A stretch of DNA of 64,000 bases from PALSA-693 sp963781155. GTDB taxonomy: Bacteria; Actinomycetota; Acidimicrobiia; Acidimicrobiales; Palsa-688. The stretch covers positions 1 through 64,000 of the forward strand of contig CAWAEC010000007.1 in NCBI GenBank assembly GCA_963781155.1, read 5' to 3'. The position numbers were made by a program, and so were the translations under genes. Under the pieces are notes generated by a model. That model worked only from the letters and a program-made list of their open reading frames with translations, ran no database searches and had not been told where the DNA came from. The number at the start of each line of letters is the position of its first letter. Position 1 is the first letter of the stretch. Below are positions 8,492-17,710 of this stretch, one piece after another.

Positions 8492-9526
8492 GTGTCTGGC
8501 TACCGCTTCACCGGCGCCTTGGGCCGGGGTATGGCCGTGGATCTGGGAACCGCGAACACCCTGGTGTATGTGCGCGGTCGTGGCATCGTGTTGAACGAGC
8601 CGTCGGTGGTCGCCGTCGGCAGCGGGGATAACCGACTGTTGGCCGTGGGGGTGGAGGCCAAGCGCATGCTGGGCCGCACGCCCAGCCACATTCACACCAT
8701 CCGGCCCCTGCGTGACGGGGTGATCGCCGATCTGGAGCTGTGCGAGAAGATGCTGGCCTACTTCATTGGCCGGGTGCACGGCTCCCGGCGTTTGGCCAAG
8801 CCCCGGATGGTCATCTGCGTCCCCTCCGGGATCACCGGGGTGGAGCAGCGGGCCGTGCAGGAAGTCGCCGAGGCGGCCGGGGCCCGCAGGCCGGCGTATA
8901 TCGTCGAAGAGCCCATGGCCGCCGCCATCGGCGCGGGACTGCCGGTCCACGAGCCCACCGGGAACATGATCGTCGACATCGGGGGCGGCACCACCGAAGT
9001 GGCGGTCATCGCCTTGGGGGGCATCGTCACCAGCCAGTCGATCCGCATCGGCGGCGACGAAATGGACGAAGCCATCGGCCAGTTCATCAAGAAGGAGTAC
9101 GGCCTGGCCGTCGGGGAGCGCACCGCGGAAGAGGTCAAGATCGCTTTCGGCTCCGCCTGCCCCTTAGAAGAGGAGTTGTACGCCGAAATCGGCGGCCGGG
9201 ACCTGGTCACCGGGCTGCCCAAGACCATCGTCACCAGCACCGAGGAGATCCGCGAAGCCATCGCGGAGCCAGTGTCGGCCATCGTCGACGCCGTCACGGC
9301 CACGCTCGACAAGACACCACCAGAGCTGGCCGCCGACATCATGGAGCCGGGCATCGTCCTCACCGGGGGTGGCGCTCTCCTGCACGGGCTCGCCGCTCGC
9401 CTGGCCGCCGAGACCGGAATAACCGTGCAGATCGCCGAAAACCCTCTGCAATCGGTAGCCGTCGGCGGCGGCCGATGCCTCGAACAGTTCCACGTCCTCA
9501 ACGGCGTCCTGATCTCGTCAGCATGA
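8492..9526 (+). CDS. mreB: Rod-shape determining actin homologue MreB
   Basis: The 344-residue protein has the full actin fold. The phosphate-1 loop is VDLGTANTLVYV near residue 15. Also visible are the RPLRDGVIAD segment, the CVPSGITGVEQRA segment, VEEPMAAAIGAG, the phosphate-2 loop VDIGGGTTEVAV, and the adenosine motif LTGGGALLHGL. MreB polymerises under the membrane and guides lateral cell-wall synthesis in rod-shaped bacteria. GTG 8492 is preferred over GTG 8477 because GGAGGG lies seven bases upstream. Genes for MreC, MreD, RodA or PBP2 are not nearby, so this is a solitary copy and may be a second paralogue. It is intact despite its decayed neighbours. Confidence 0.93.
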   Translation: MSGYRFTGALGRGMAVDLGTANTLVYVRGRGIVLNEPSVVAVGSGDNRLLAVGVEAKRMLGRTPSHIHTIRPLRDGVIADLELCEKMLAYFIGRVHGSRRLAKPRMVICVPSGITGVEQRAVQEVAEAAGARRPAYIVEEPMAAAIGAGLPVHEPTGNMIVDIGGGTTEVAVIALGGIVTSQSIRIGGDEMDEAIGQFIKKEYGLAVGERTAEEVKIAFGSACPLEEELYAEIGGRDLVTGLPKTIVTSTEEIREAIAEPVSAIVDAVTATLDKTPPELAADIMEPGIVLTGGGALLHGLAARLAAETGITVQIAENPLQSVAVGGGRCLEQFHVLNGVLISSA

Positions 9527-9633
9527 GCCGCTGACTCGCGGCCTGGGGCTGGGTCAAAAAGAGCCGAACACCCGCACGACTTGACAGGGCCATGCTCGAC
9601 GTCGCCCAAGCGGCATCGGGCCAGGGCTCGTGC

Positions 9634-9653
9634 GGCCCCCTCTAAAGAGGGCC
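9634..9653. terminator. Hairpin between convergent genes
   Basis: GGCCCCCTCTAAAGAGGGCC can form a seven-pair stem with one bulged C and a TAAA loop. It lies between mreB (plus, ends 9526) and a minus-strand hypothetical gene ending at 9695, where a bidirectional terminator would be expected. There is no U-run. Confidence 0.45.
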
Positions 9654-9694
9654 TATCGGCCCCCTCGTGGCGGTCAGTCGCTTGCTCGTCGCCG

Positions 9695-10020
9695 TTACGC
9701 CGTGGCTGGCTCGTCGAGAAGCACCGTCGCCTGCAAGGCGGCAATACGTTCCTTGTCGAGGACGGAGACAAGCTCTGGGGGTGATCAGATGGCGGGTCAC
9801 CAACGTTCAGGAGTTGTTCTACGGGGGAACTCACATCGGCAGCGATGCTGTGAGCTGCAGCCCACACGTCCAGAAGGCGATCGATGATCCTGCCGGTGGG
9901 AATGACTGTTTCCCGCAGGTAAAGGTCCAGTACGGCGATGGCTTCGTCGAGCCGGACCAGGCGTGAATCGGCGGCCCCGCCCGGTGACTGGTCGGGCTCT
10001 GAGAGCCGGTCGTCGTTCAC
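9695..10020 (-). pseudogene. Hypothetical helical protein, one frameshift
   Basis: From GTG 10020 the minus strand reads a coherent helical sequence (RLVRLDEAIAVLDLYLRE, then IIDRLLDVWAAAHSIAAD). After EQLLNV the frame changes near 9800. The other frame continues LITPELVSVLDKERIAALQA to a stop at 9695, giving about 107 residues. I do not recognise the family. It may be a working gene with a single sequence error, or a recent pseudogene. Confidence 0.5.
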
Positions 10021-10509
10021 AAGGTCGGCCTGAGGAGCCTCAGATATTGGGTTACGCCGAGATGCGGCCCCAGCGGACGGGATCCAGTGACGGTCACGTG
10101 CTTTGGACTTTCGGCACATTCATGAGTCCAGCATCGACGACGGGGGCGGCCGGCCAGTCGGCGAGCGGCAGTGGCCGGCATCGACATGCCGCCACCGTCG
10201 CCGCGAGGCGTCAAAGCGCTACCCGGTCAACGGGCCGTACGGGCCGCGCGGCCGGCGATGTCACTCATCGAGTTGTCGCCATAGGCAGAGTCGAACGGCC
10301 CTAAAGACTGGACAGGGTGGCCGCGAAAGCTGATGGACGGGCGCGCCGCCTGGACTACGAGCACGGCTGAGTGCGGCTGCCCGGCGATACAGGAGGTTTC
10401 GGAGCGACATGCAGAGGGACCTTCGGCTCTACTGGCGGACCCGGGCCGGCGGCGAGGATGACGGTGAGGCCCGCGGGAGCCGGGCCACGGAGAAGAAGGA
10501 AGCATTCTG
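10021..10509. other. Region without a recognisable gene
   Basis: No frame on either strand shows family motifs. The last 20 bases hold the purine-rich GGAGAAGAAGGAAG ribosome binding site of the DoxX gene. Confidence 0.4.
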
Positions 10510-11127
10510 ATGACGAATACTGTGGCGAGTGATGTGGTTGCCGTTTTGGGTGATCCGTCTGAGCGAACGAACCCGCGGGTGTGGGAATGGGTGAAGGAAT
10601 CGAAGGTCTTGGCGGTGGGGTGGCTGGCTATGCGGGTGTGGCTGGGGGTGATGTGGATCCAGGCTGGCTGGGCCAAGCTGTGGGGGGCGGAGAACGCCGC
10701 CTTTTTGCACCATAACGGGGCCGGGGTGGCCGGTTTCGCCGGCCACGCCAAGCCGGCCTACACCTGGTGGGGTAGCTTCCTGCACAGCTTCGTGGTCCCC
10801 AACTCGGGCTGGATCGGCGTGCTGATCGCGGTGTCCGAGCTGGTGATCGGCTTCGCTTTGGTGGCCGGCCTGTTCACCCGAGTGGCGGCGCTGGGCAGCC
10901 TGGCCCTGCTGTTCACCTACGTGATGTCGGGCACCGCCAGCGTGTGCGCCTTCTACGCCCTGTTCGCCATCGTCATCCTGACCATGTGGAGGACCTCGAG
11001 CTGGATCGGCATGGACGGGCTCATCGCCGGCTACCGCCGGCGCCGCCACGGCCCGCCCCGCCACGACTCCCTCGCCGGGGAGGGCGACGGGACCGGGACC
11101 GCTGCTGCGGTCAAGACGGCCGCCTAG
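10510..11127 (+). CDS. DoxX/TQO-small-subunit family membrane protein
   Basis: The 205-residue protein has four predicted membrane helices. The first carries the family-typical WLAMRVWLGVMWIQAGWAKL, and the later ones include LIAVSELVIGFALVAGLF and RVAALGSLALLFTYVMSG. The tail is charged and Arg-rich. DoxX/DoxD-like proteins are linked to thiosulfate:quinone oxidoreductase or to membrane redox stress complexes. Start ATG 10510 follows GGAGAAGAAGGAAG. No partner oxidoreductase is adjacent, so the substrate is unknown. Confidence 0.85.
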   Translation: MTNTVASDVVAVLGDPSERTNPRVWEWVKESKVLAVGWLAMRVWLGVMWIQAGWAKLWGAENAAFLHHNGAGVAGFAGHAKPAYTWWGSFLHSFVVPNSGWIGVLIAVSELVIGFALVAGLFTRVAALGSLALLFTYVMSGTASVCAFYALFAIVILTMWRTSSWIGMDGLIAGYRRRRHGPPRHDSLAGEGDGTGTAAAVKTAA

Positions 11128-11876
11128 CCGGTCCGCTGCCTCGGTCACGTCACACTGGTGCGGTCCGCTCCCCGCGGGCCGCACCGGCGCGTCCAGAGGC
11201 CGTTCTGACCATCTGTCTCAGGATCTGTGGGTGTCCACTGTGAGACTGCTCGCCCGGCCCTGTTGGCAGTATCGTCGAGGCGGTGTGGGACCAACGGTCG
11301 AGGCGGGCGCCGTCAGCGAATCGGATCGGGCCTCGATCGCCGCCCACCCATGGTCAGACATCTTCCTCGGCCGAGACCGCCCACCCTGCGGCAGCGGTTC
11401 GGTTGCGGCGCCTAGCCGGAGTGATTGTCGTGGCGGCCGTGCTCGGCGACCCCCAAGCCGAAGGCGGCGTCGAACGACTCGGCTTCAACGGCGGATCAGC
11501 GCTCGACCTATGCTCCGCCTGACGGCCCGAACCTCCAGAGACGCCGACGTCGCCTATCGGGGAGAGCTCCTCGAGGGCCTCGACCTCATGCGGACGCTGC
11601 TGGGGATCCCGACCGGAATGGGAACTCGACCGTCCCTCGCAGGATATTTTCCGAGCAAGGGGACGAGACTCGTCTCGGTTGGAGGTCGCGGCGTGGCTAG
11701 ACGGCGACCTCGTGGCGTGAGCACCGCATCGGGTATGGGACCACCTAACCGCCGGCCAGGGGACATTCGTTTGCGCGGGGAGAGGGATCACTGCCCGGGG
11801 TCCGCCCGCGCCGACTTTTCCGGGCCAGCGGGTCGCGTACTATGCGAGAGCATGCGACCTGACCGGTATTCGTTCG
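11128..11876. other. Region with only unassigned coding fragments
   Basis: Short stretches look protein-like on the plus strand, such as RDADVAYRGELLEGLDL near 11535 and LEVAAWLDGDLVA in another frame near 11680. They do not connect and match no family I can name. This looks like decayed coding sequence. Confidence 0.35.
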
Positions 11877-12396
11877 TTGCCTAGTTCTATCCCGCCGGGA
11901 GCCGGCGGGGCCGACGACCCGCTGGTCGAGGTGGACGAGATCCTGGAGGAGCGGGCGGAACGTCTGCGTCAGGCTGAAGATAGAACCGAAGTCGAGGAGG
12001 CGCGCCGCCGGCAGTTCCTCGACGACTTCTCCGCAGTGTGCGAGCGCGAGGTCCGCCCGGCGATGCAGGCAGTGCTCGATCGGCTCCGAGGCGACGGCGG
12101 GGGAGGGTTTATCGAGGAGCACCCCGGCGGTGAGCCGCGATATCCTTTGCCGAGGTTGACGCTGTGGATGTCGCTCGTCGGCGCGATCCCCGGACCTGGC
12201 CGAGAGGATCGTTACCCCTATCTCCGACTCGATGCCGATGCGACCCACGGATATGTGCAAGTCGCCGAGGGCGACATGTGGCAGGGCGGGGGCACAAACA
12301 AATCGGGGCCGGGCTGGGATATGGCAGGTTTCTGAGATCACCAGCGATCTGGTGGAACACACGATCTTGGATATCCTTCGCAGATCGGCAACCTGA
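11877..12396 (+). pseudogene. Conserved hypothetical protein, one frameshift
   Basis: An acidic coiled N-terminal half (DPLVEVDEILEERAERL) leads to a compact domain (LTLWMSLVGAIPG, GYVQVAEGDMWQGGG). The first frame stops early at 12335. A one-base shift near 12310 continues IWQVSEITSDLVEHTILDIL to TGA 12396, which reads as a natural C-terminus. The start is uncertain (TTG 11877). I do not recognise the family. Confidence 0.5.
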
Positions 12397-12399
12397 GCT

Positions 12400-14367
12400 G
12401 GGATCGTCCCTAGCTGTTCCATCGGGATCCCGGTGTCAGAGGCGGGATGATGTCGGTGCCAGATTCGACAATCCCGGGCTGATCGTGGCCTGCGTTATCG
12501 GCGACGGTGAAGCCGAGACCGGCCCGTTGGCGACGGCATGGCAGTCCACCAAGTTCCTTAATCCGATCACCGACGGGGCGGTGCTGCCGATCCTGCACCT
12601 CAACGGCTACAAGATCAGCAACCCGACCGTACTGGCCCGCATCGACCACGAGGAGCTGGAGCAGTACCTGCGAGGGTGCGGCTGGACGCCGCATTTCGTG
12701 GAAGGCCACGACCCGGAAGCCATGCACCGGCTCATGGCCGCCACCTTGGACGAGGCCATCGAGGCCATCCGGCAGATCCAAAGCCAGGCCCGCAACAGTG
12801 GCAGCGACGGCGACTCGGCCGCGCTGGCCGATGATCGTTCTGCGCTCCCCCAAGGGCTGGACGGGGCCGAAGGTCGTCGACGGCGTGCAGATCGAGGGCA
12901 CGTTCCGATCCCACCAGGTGCCGCTGCTGGTGGACGGCGCCCATCTCGAACATGTGGCCCTGCTCGAGAGCTGGATGAAGAGCTACCGGCCCGAGGAGCT
13001 GTTCGACCAGGACGGCCGGCTGGTGCCCGAGCTGGCCGAGCTGGCCCCCAAAGGCGACCGGCGGATGGGCGCCAATCCCCACACCAACGGCGGTTTGCTG
13101 CGGCGCGACCTACGGATGCCGGACTTCCGCGCCTACGCCCTGGACGTGGCGTCTCCGGGCGCGGTCGACGGACAGGACACGCGGGTGCTGGGCGAGTTCC
13201 TCCGGGACGTGATCTCGCTCAACGAAGAACATCGGAACTTTCGGATCTTCGGTCCCGACGAGACGCTGTCGAACCTTCTCGGCGCGGTGTTCGAGACGAC
13301 CAACCGTCAGTGGGAGGCCCCGGTAGTAGGAAGCGACGAGTTCCTGGCGCCCCAGGGACGCGTGGTCGACTCCATGCTGAGCGAGCACCAGTGCCAGGGC
13401 TGGCTGGAGGGCTACCTGCTCACCGGACGGCACGGACTGTTCAACTGCTACGAGGCCTTCATCCACATCGTCGACTCCATGTTCAACCAGCACGCCAAAT
13501 GGTTGAAGGTGACCTCGCAGCTGCCGTGGCGACGACAGATCGCCTCGCTGAACTACCTGCTCGTCTCCCACGTGTGGCAGCAGGATCACAACGGTTTCAC
13601 CCACCAAGACCCCGGCTTTCTCGACCACGTCGTCAACAAGAAGGCCGACATCGTGCGGGTCTACCTCCCCCCTGACGCCAACTGCCTGCTGTCGGTGGTC
13701 GATCACTGCCTGCGCAGCCGGCACTACGTGAACGTGGTCGTGGCCGGGAAACACCCGCTGCCACAATGGCTGAACATGGACGCGGCGGCCGTGCACTGCA
13801 CGGAAGGGATCGGCATCTGGGAGTGGGCCGGCAACGACGAGGGCGCCGAGCCCGATGTGGTCATGGCCTGCTGTGGCGACACCCCCACCCTGGAGACCAT
13901 GGCGGCCGTTTCCATCCTCCGCGAGCACCTGCCCGAGCTCAAGGTGAGGGTGGTCAACGTGGTCGATCTCATGAAGCTGCAACCCGCCACCGAGCACCCC
14001 CACGGGCTGAGCGACGCCGACTACGACTCGATCTTCACCGCCGACAAGCACATCATCTTTGCCTTCCACGGCTACCCCTGGCTGATCCACCGCCTCACCT
14101 ACCGCCGGACCAACCAGAACCTGCACGTCCGGGGCTACAAGGAAGAAGGCACGATCACCACCACCTTCGATCTGCGGGTGCAAAACGACCTCGACCGCTT
14201 CCATCTCGTCGCCGACGTGATCGATCGGCTCCCCCAGCTAGGGCGCCAAGGGGAGCTACCTCAAACAGACCATGCAGGACAAGCTGGTCCAGCACCGGCG
14301 GTACATCGACACCCACGGCCAGGACATGCCCGAAATCCGGGACTGGAAATGGCGGGACCCCACATAG
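12400..14367 (+). pseudogene. xfp: Phosphoketolase (XFP), N-terminal deletion and frameshifts
   Basis: The sequence enters the family at GARFDNPGLIVACVIGDGEAETG, about 150 residues into a normal protein of about 790, so the first part of the thiamine-diphosphate domain is gone. Further motifs include LPILHLNGYKISNPT, KGWTGPKVVDG, the HTNGG segment and QDHNGFTHQDPG, and the C-terminus ends DMPEIRDWKWRDP before TAG 14367. Frame changes occur near 12830 and 14240. Phosphoketolase cleaves xylulose-5-P or fructose-6-P to acetyl-P. Without the N-terminus it cannot be active, so that carbon shunt has been lost at this locus. Confidence 0.9.
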
Positions 14368-14765
14368 CGCCGGCCGGCGCAGGGGCCAGCGGCGAGAAGG
14401 GCATGAGCATCAGGCAAGGGCGAACCAGCCCGCCAACAGCAGGTTGCATCCGGTAGAGGGAACCCAGCTGGGGAGGCCTGCGCGTGTCCGAGACGGGCGG
14501 CAGCCGGGTCGTCTCGACAGTAGATGAGAGCAGTGGCCACCGCGGGGTAGTGCGGTGAGGGAGCTTGCTCGGCGACATCAGCGCGCTCCTGGTAGACGCT
14601 TCGCCATAGCAAGTAGTTCCGCGGACCACGGAGGTGCAGTAACCGACGCCGAACGCACCCGGCGGTGACAGGCAGTGCCCCGCAAAGGGCAGAACGAATG
14701 GGCCAAGATGGTACCGCCGACGGCACCGGCCGGCCGCCACCCCCTCCGGCATCGATCGACAGACC
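14368..14765. other. Region without a recognisable gene
   Basis: No motif-bearing frame is seen on either strand. Confidence 0.4.
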
Positions 14766-15011
14766 AGAGAACTTCTGACGTTCGCTACGCTGGCCGCCCA
14801 CGGCGGCTGCGATCCGCAAGTCGCGCGGCCACGTCGCCGCCAACCTCGGAGTCGGCAACGACAGCAGCGTGTTCCTCGCTGTCATCACGCAGCTGCTGCC
14901 ATTCATCGGCTGCCCCGCACCCTGAACGCACTTGCCGCCATCAACGAGACCGCACCCGCGCCAAGCGGAGGAACGGCTTCACCGCCCGCTTCCATGGCGA
15001 GCCGGGGTTGA
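14766..15011 (+). pseudogene. Carboxymuconolactone decarboxylase-family remnant
   Basis: Three frames must be joined to read the family: LLTFATLAAHGGCDPQV, then GHVAANLGVGNDSSVFLAV continuing ITQLLPFIG, then PRTLNALAAINE with a stop at 15011. This matches the C-terminal helices of AhpD/CMD-like proteins, whose best known members are alkylhydroperoxidases or decarboxylases. The N-terminus is missing. It is clearly non-functional as written. Confidence 0.6.
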
Positions 15012-15150
15012 AGGAGAGGAGGAGACCGGGAGCCACCCGAAATGAAATGATCTGTCGCGCTGAGAGGGCCGGCTTCAGGGCTGCGTGAGAGGGCGTACGC
15101 CAGGGAGCCCGAGCGCAGGATCCGGCATTCTGCGAGGCCCGTTCACCGAT

Positions 15151-15510
15151 CTACTCGTCGATATTCTTCCAGTGGGTCCGCCCAAACAGGCGGCCAAGTC
15201 GAGCGGAAAGCGAAGATCCTTCGTCGTGGGCCACGTCGACTTCGAGCACAGGGGGACCAATCGGTGGGGGAAGCGACGCTGCTTCGCCGTCAGTGAGAGA
15301 GCAGCGGACGACCGTCGTGGTGATCTCGGTGATCTGATCTCGATCCACGAAGCGGAGCCCGTGTCTCGTCTTCACGGAGATCCCGTCGAAGAGGTCCAGT
15401 TCGGGAACCTGAAGAACGTGATGAACCTTGCCGAACTCCGTCCCACTGGAGCTAACCACGGGTGTGTCAACGGCCAAGGCCTCATAGGAAATCGGGCGTC
15501 CCTCGTCCAC
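15151..15510 (-). CDS. PRC-barrel-like small protein
   Basis: The 119-residue protein begins MDEGRPISYEAL and contains GTEFGKVHHVLQVPELDLFDG followed by a strand-rich segment (VDRDQITEITTTVVRC). This pattern, a barrel with G-x-x-x-G-K-V spacing, resembles the PRC-barrel or DUF2171-type stress proteins of actinobacteria. GTG 15510 is preceded by a GAGGGA. The last 25 residues (SARLGRLFGRTHWKN) are basic and aromatic. It looks intact and monocistronic. The function is unknown. Confidence 0.65.
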   Translation of the reverse strand: MDEGRPISYEALAVDTPVVSSSGTEFGKVHHVLQVPELDLFDGISVKTRHGLRFVDRDQITEITTTVVRCSLTDGEAASLPPPIGPPVLEVDVAHDEGSSLSARLGRLFGRTHWKNIDE

Positions 15511-15725
15511 AGGTGTCCCTCTCCCTCGGTCGGCGGGGTCTTCACTGACACGCTAACCGGACGGAACTGGGGTAGTCTTACTGTGGCTCGGGAGTATGTC
15601 CTCGTAGCCGTCTCACGGGCCGTTCTGCACCTTCTCGCGGGAGGTCGACCGTCACCGTTTGTTGTACCTGCCCGCTAAGTGGACCGTTCTCTCTTCCCCA
15701 GCTCCTCGTTGGCCAGGATGAACTC

Positions 15726-16169
15726 ATGAATACTCCTCGAGCCTCCGATTCCGACGACAACATCCCGGATATCCAAGCTCAAATCGTCGGCCTTCACCAC
15801 GTCCGCATCCCGGTTACGGACGCTTGGGTTAGTCGGAACTGGTACATGACGGTTCTCGGGTTCAATCCGGTCTTGGACTTACAAGTGGAACAGGGCCTGA
15901 TCGGAGTCGTGCTACGCCATCCTGGCGGAATCGTGCTGGGCCTGCACCGGAACCCCAGGCGTGCGGCAGCCCTAGAGGGGTTCGCAGTCCTCGGCCTGAC
16001 CGTCCTGGACCGGGCCCGGTTACAACAGTGGGCCGACGAGCTGAACCGCTTGCGCCTCCCCCACCGCTCGCTCGAAGAAGGCCACATGGGCTGGTACCTG
16101 GACATCCCAGATCCCGACGGTATCCTCGTCCGCCTTCACACCCCCGGCATCGACGCCGAAGAGGCCTGA
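15726..16169 (+). CDS. VOC-family (glyoxalase/bleomycin-resistance fold) protein
   Basis: The 147-residue protein has one VOC domain: LHHVRIPVTD (first metal-ligand His), YMTVLGFNPVLDL, a central GIVLGLHRNP strand, and WYLDIPDPDGILVRLH with the C-terminal acidic residue. Such proteins bind a divalent metal and act as isomerases, dioxygenases or resistance proteins; the substrate cannot be read. The start is ATG 15726. It is intact and stands alone. Confidence 0.85.
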   Translation: MNTPRASDSDDNIPDIQAQIVGLHHVRIPVTDAWVSRNWYMTVLGFNPVLDLQVEQGLIGVVLRHPGGIVLGLHRNPRRAAALEGFAVLGLTVLDRARLQQWADELNRLRLPHRSLEEGHMGWYLDIPDPDGILVRLHTPGIDAEEA

Positions 16170-16374
16170 CAACTGGCCGGCTGCAAGGGCGGCGTCAAGG
16201 TCCAAGCCGTGCTGGTAGCCCACGACAGGATTGCCAGGGAAGTATGGGGCCACAACCGACGCAACCTCGCGCCAGACGCACTGGCAGTCGCCACCGATCT
16301 GGAATACGTTGGAGATCCGACGACTATGTCGCCGGTGTTGGCGACTGCCGCGGAACGTCACCGGGCGGCGCAAT

Positions 16375-16422
16375 TCTGGGACAGGGTCCAAGGACTTTCT
16401 GGTCCGGATCGCCCGCAGATAA
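16375..16422 (+). pseudogene. C-terminal scrap of a PPOX-family protein
   Basis: The last residues before the stop at 16422 read GSKDFLVRIARR. This closely matches the C-terminal strand GSKDFLIRIAPR of the intact PPOX-fold protein ending at 21158. Nothing else of the gene is seen. The rest of 16170-16871 shows no other recognisable coding sequence. Confidence 0.4.
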
Positions 16423-16871
16423 ATAACAGGCCGACGGGTCGTTCCGCGGGGACTGACAAACTGAATGACACGACGCCTACCCGAGGCGAGATCTTCGAGG
16501 AGCCTCGGTCACAAATAGGCGCTGGAGGTGGTGACACTTCCCCACCATGCATGACCCAGCGGATGCACCGGTCGAGGTGAGTAGATCCTCGAGGCTCGAA
16601 CGACTTGGCCAGTACCTGACAGCTACCGCATGATTGCGCCCGATCATGGCCGGGGTTCGGGTGGCGCGACGAGGACGGGGCAGGTGGCGTGGTGGGCGTC
16701 GAATGGCCGAGACCAGGATCCGCGGCGGTCCGAGCCGCTCGACCCTGGGGATCATGTCCTCGTCGATCAGCGATAGGTGCACGCCGGTGGCGCCGTGGGG
16801 GATCCCCCAGTCCGTGCACGTCGGTGATTACATTCGTTGGTAGATTTGCGAGAGTTGCCGGGAGGTGGCTG

Positions 16872-17051
16872 GTGGTCAGTGCCGCGTCCTCGGGTGGGTT
16901 GCTGGCCGTGAACTTGAACAGCCCCGGCTATTTCATCCACTGGGGGTTCGTCCAGCTGTCGCTGGCGAATTTTATTGTCATCGTGTTGATGATCGTGGTG
17001 TTCGTGGTGGCCCTGTTCGCTCCGTTCCCGGGGGGAAGGAACCGGCCGTGA
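16872..17051 (+). CDS. Single-span membrane microprotein of the cytochrome b unit
   Basis: The 59-residue protein has one strong membrane helix (FIVIVLMIVVFVVALFAPF) and a short N-terminal part with NLNSPGYFIHWGFVQLS. GTG 16872 follows GGAGG by six bases. The stop TGA overlaps the GTG of the next gene in GTGA at 17048-17051, so translation of the two is coupled. Small single-span subunits are common in cytochrome bc and hydrogenase-type membrane complexes, and I infer a structural or assembly role here. No family name is known to me. Confidence 0.72.
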   Translation: MVSAASSGGLLAVNLNSPGYFIHWGFVQLSLANFIVIVLMIVVFVVALFAPFPGGRNRP

Positions 17052-17710
17052 CCGCCACTCCGGTGTCGGAGCGACCTGGCGGCAGCTGGACGGGTCGTGT
17101 CCGGGACCGGCTGCTGTCGGCTTTGCCCCCGGACCGGGCTCTTCCCGACCACCAGCCGGCCTATGTGTCGTCGTGGATCTATGTGTTCGGGGTGCTCACC
17201 CTGGCCGCGCTGGTCTTCATCATCGTCTCGGGTGCGGTGCTGGCTCTGGGCGGGATCAACTGGTGGCACACCACCGCGGTCGGGCATTTCTTCAACAGCT
17301 TGCACCTGTGGAGCGTGGAGCTGTTCTTCTTCTTCATGGTCATTCACTTGTGGGGCAAGTTCTGGATGGCGGCCTGGCGAGGCCGGCGCGGGCTGACCTG
17401 GGTGACGGGGGTGGTGGCCTTCTTGGTGTCGGTCGCCACCGCCTTCACCGGCTATGTGGTCCAGACCAACTTCGACTCGCAATGGATCGCCACCCAGGCC
17501 AAAGACGGGATCAACAGCACCGGGGTGGGGGCGTTCTGGAATGTCCTCAACCTGGGCCAGATGCTGTTGTGGCACATCATGCTGCTCCCACTGGGCGTGG
17601 GGATTATCGTGGTGTTGCACGTGGTGTTGGTGCGCATCCGGGGTGTGGTACCGCCGGTCGGCATCGACGCGGACGGCGGGCCCACCAGCGACGGCAAGCG
17701 CGACCGGTGA
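17048..17710 (+). CDS. Cytochrome b N-terminal domain, four-helix di-heme protein
   Basis: The 220-residue membrane protein has four helices. Candidate heme ligands are paired histidines: His in FNSLHLWSVE and in FFMVIHLWGKF of the second helix, and His in LLWHIMLLPLG and VVLHVVLVRIRG of the fourth. Gly and Arg positions (RGRRGLTWVTGV) also fit cytochrome b/b6. The length equals the b6-like half of cytochrome b; the quinone-site subunit IV half and a Rieske protein are not present. It likely carries electrons between a quinol and an unknown partner across the membrane. GTGA overlaps on both sides couple it to the microprotein and to the next gene. Confidence 0.88.
   Translation: MTATPVSERPGGSWTGRVRDRLLSALPPDRALPDHQPAYVSSWIYVFGVLTLAALVFIIVSGAVLALGGINWWHTTAVGHFFNSLHLWSVELFFFFMVIHLWGKFWMAAWRGRRGLTWVTGVVAFLVSVATAFTGYVVQTNFDSQWIATQAKDGINSTGVGAFWNVLNLGQMLLWHIMLLPLGVGIIVVLHVVLVRIRGVVPPVGIDADGGPTSDGKRDR

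Noticed and set aside
8758..10119. Minus-strand open frame of 453 codons across mreB and the next gene
   Set aside because: The mreB part is the reverse shadow of conserved actin motifs. Only the 9695-10020 part looks like real minus-strand coding.
12164..13675. Single 503-codon frame covering the phosphoketolase start
   Set aside because: Only its middle (about 12440-12830) is phosphoketolase. The rest is out-of-frame translation, so it is not one protein.
13110..14204. Minus-strand frame of 364 codons opposite phosphoketolase
   Set aside because: It is an antisense shadow rich in Val, Gly and His; the plus strand is highly conserved.
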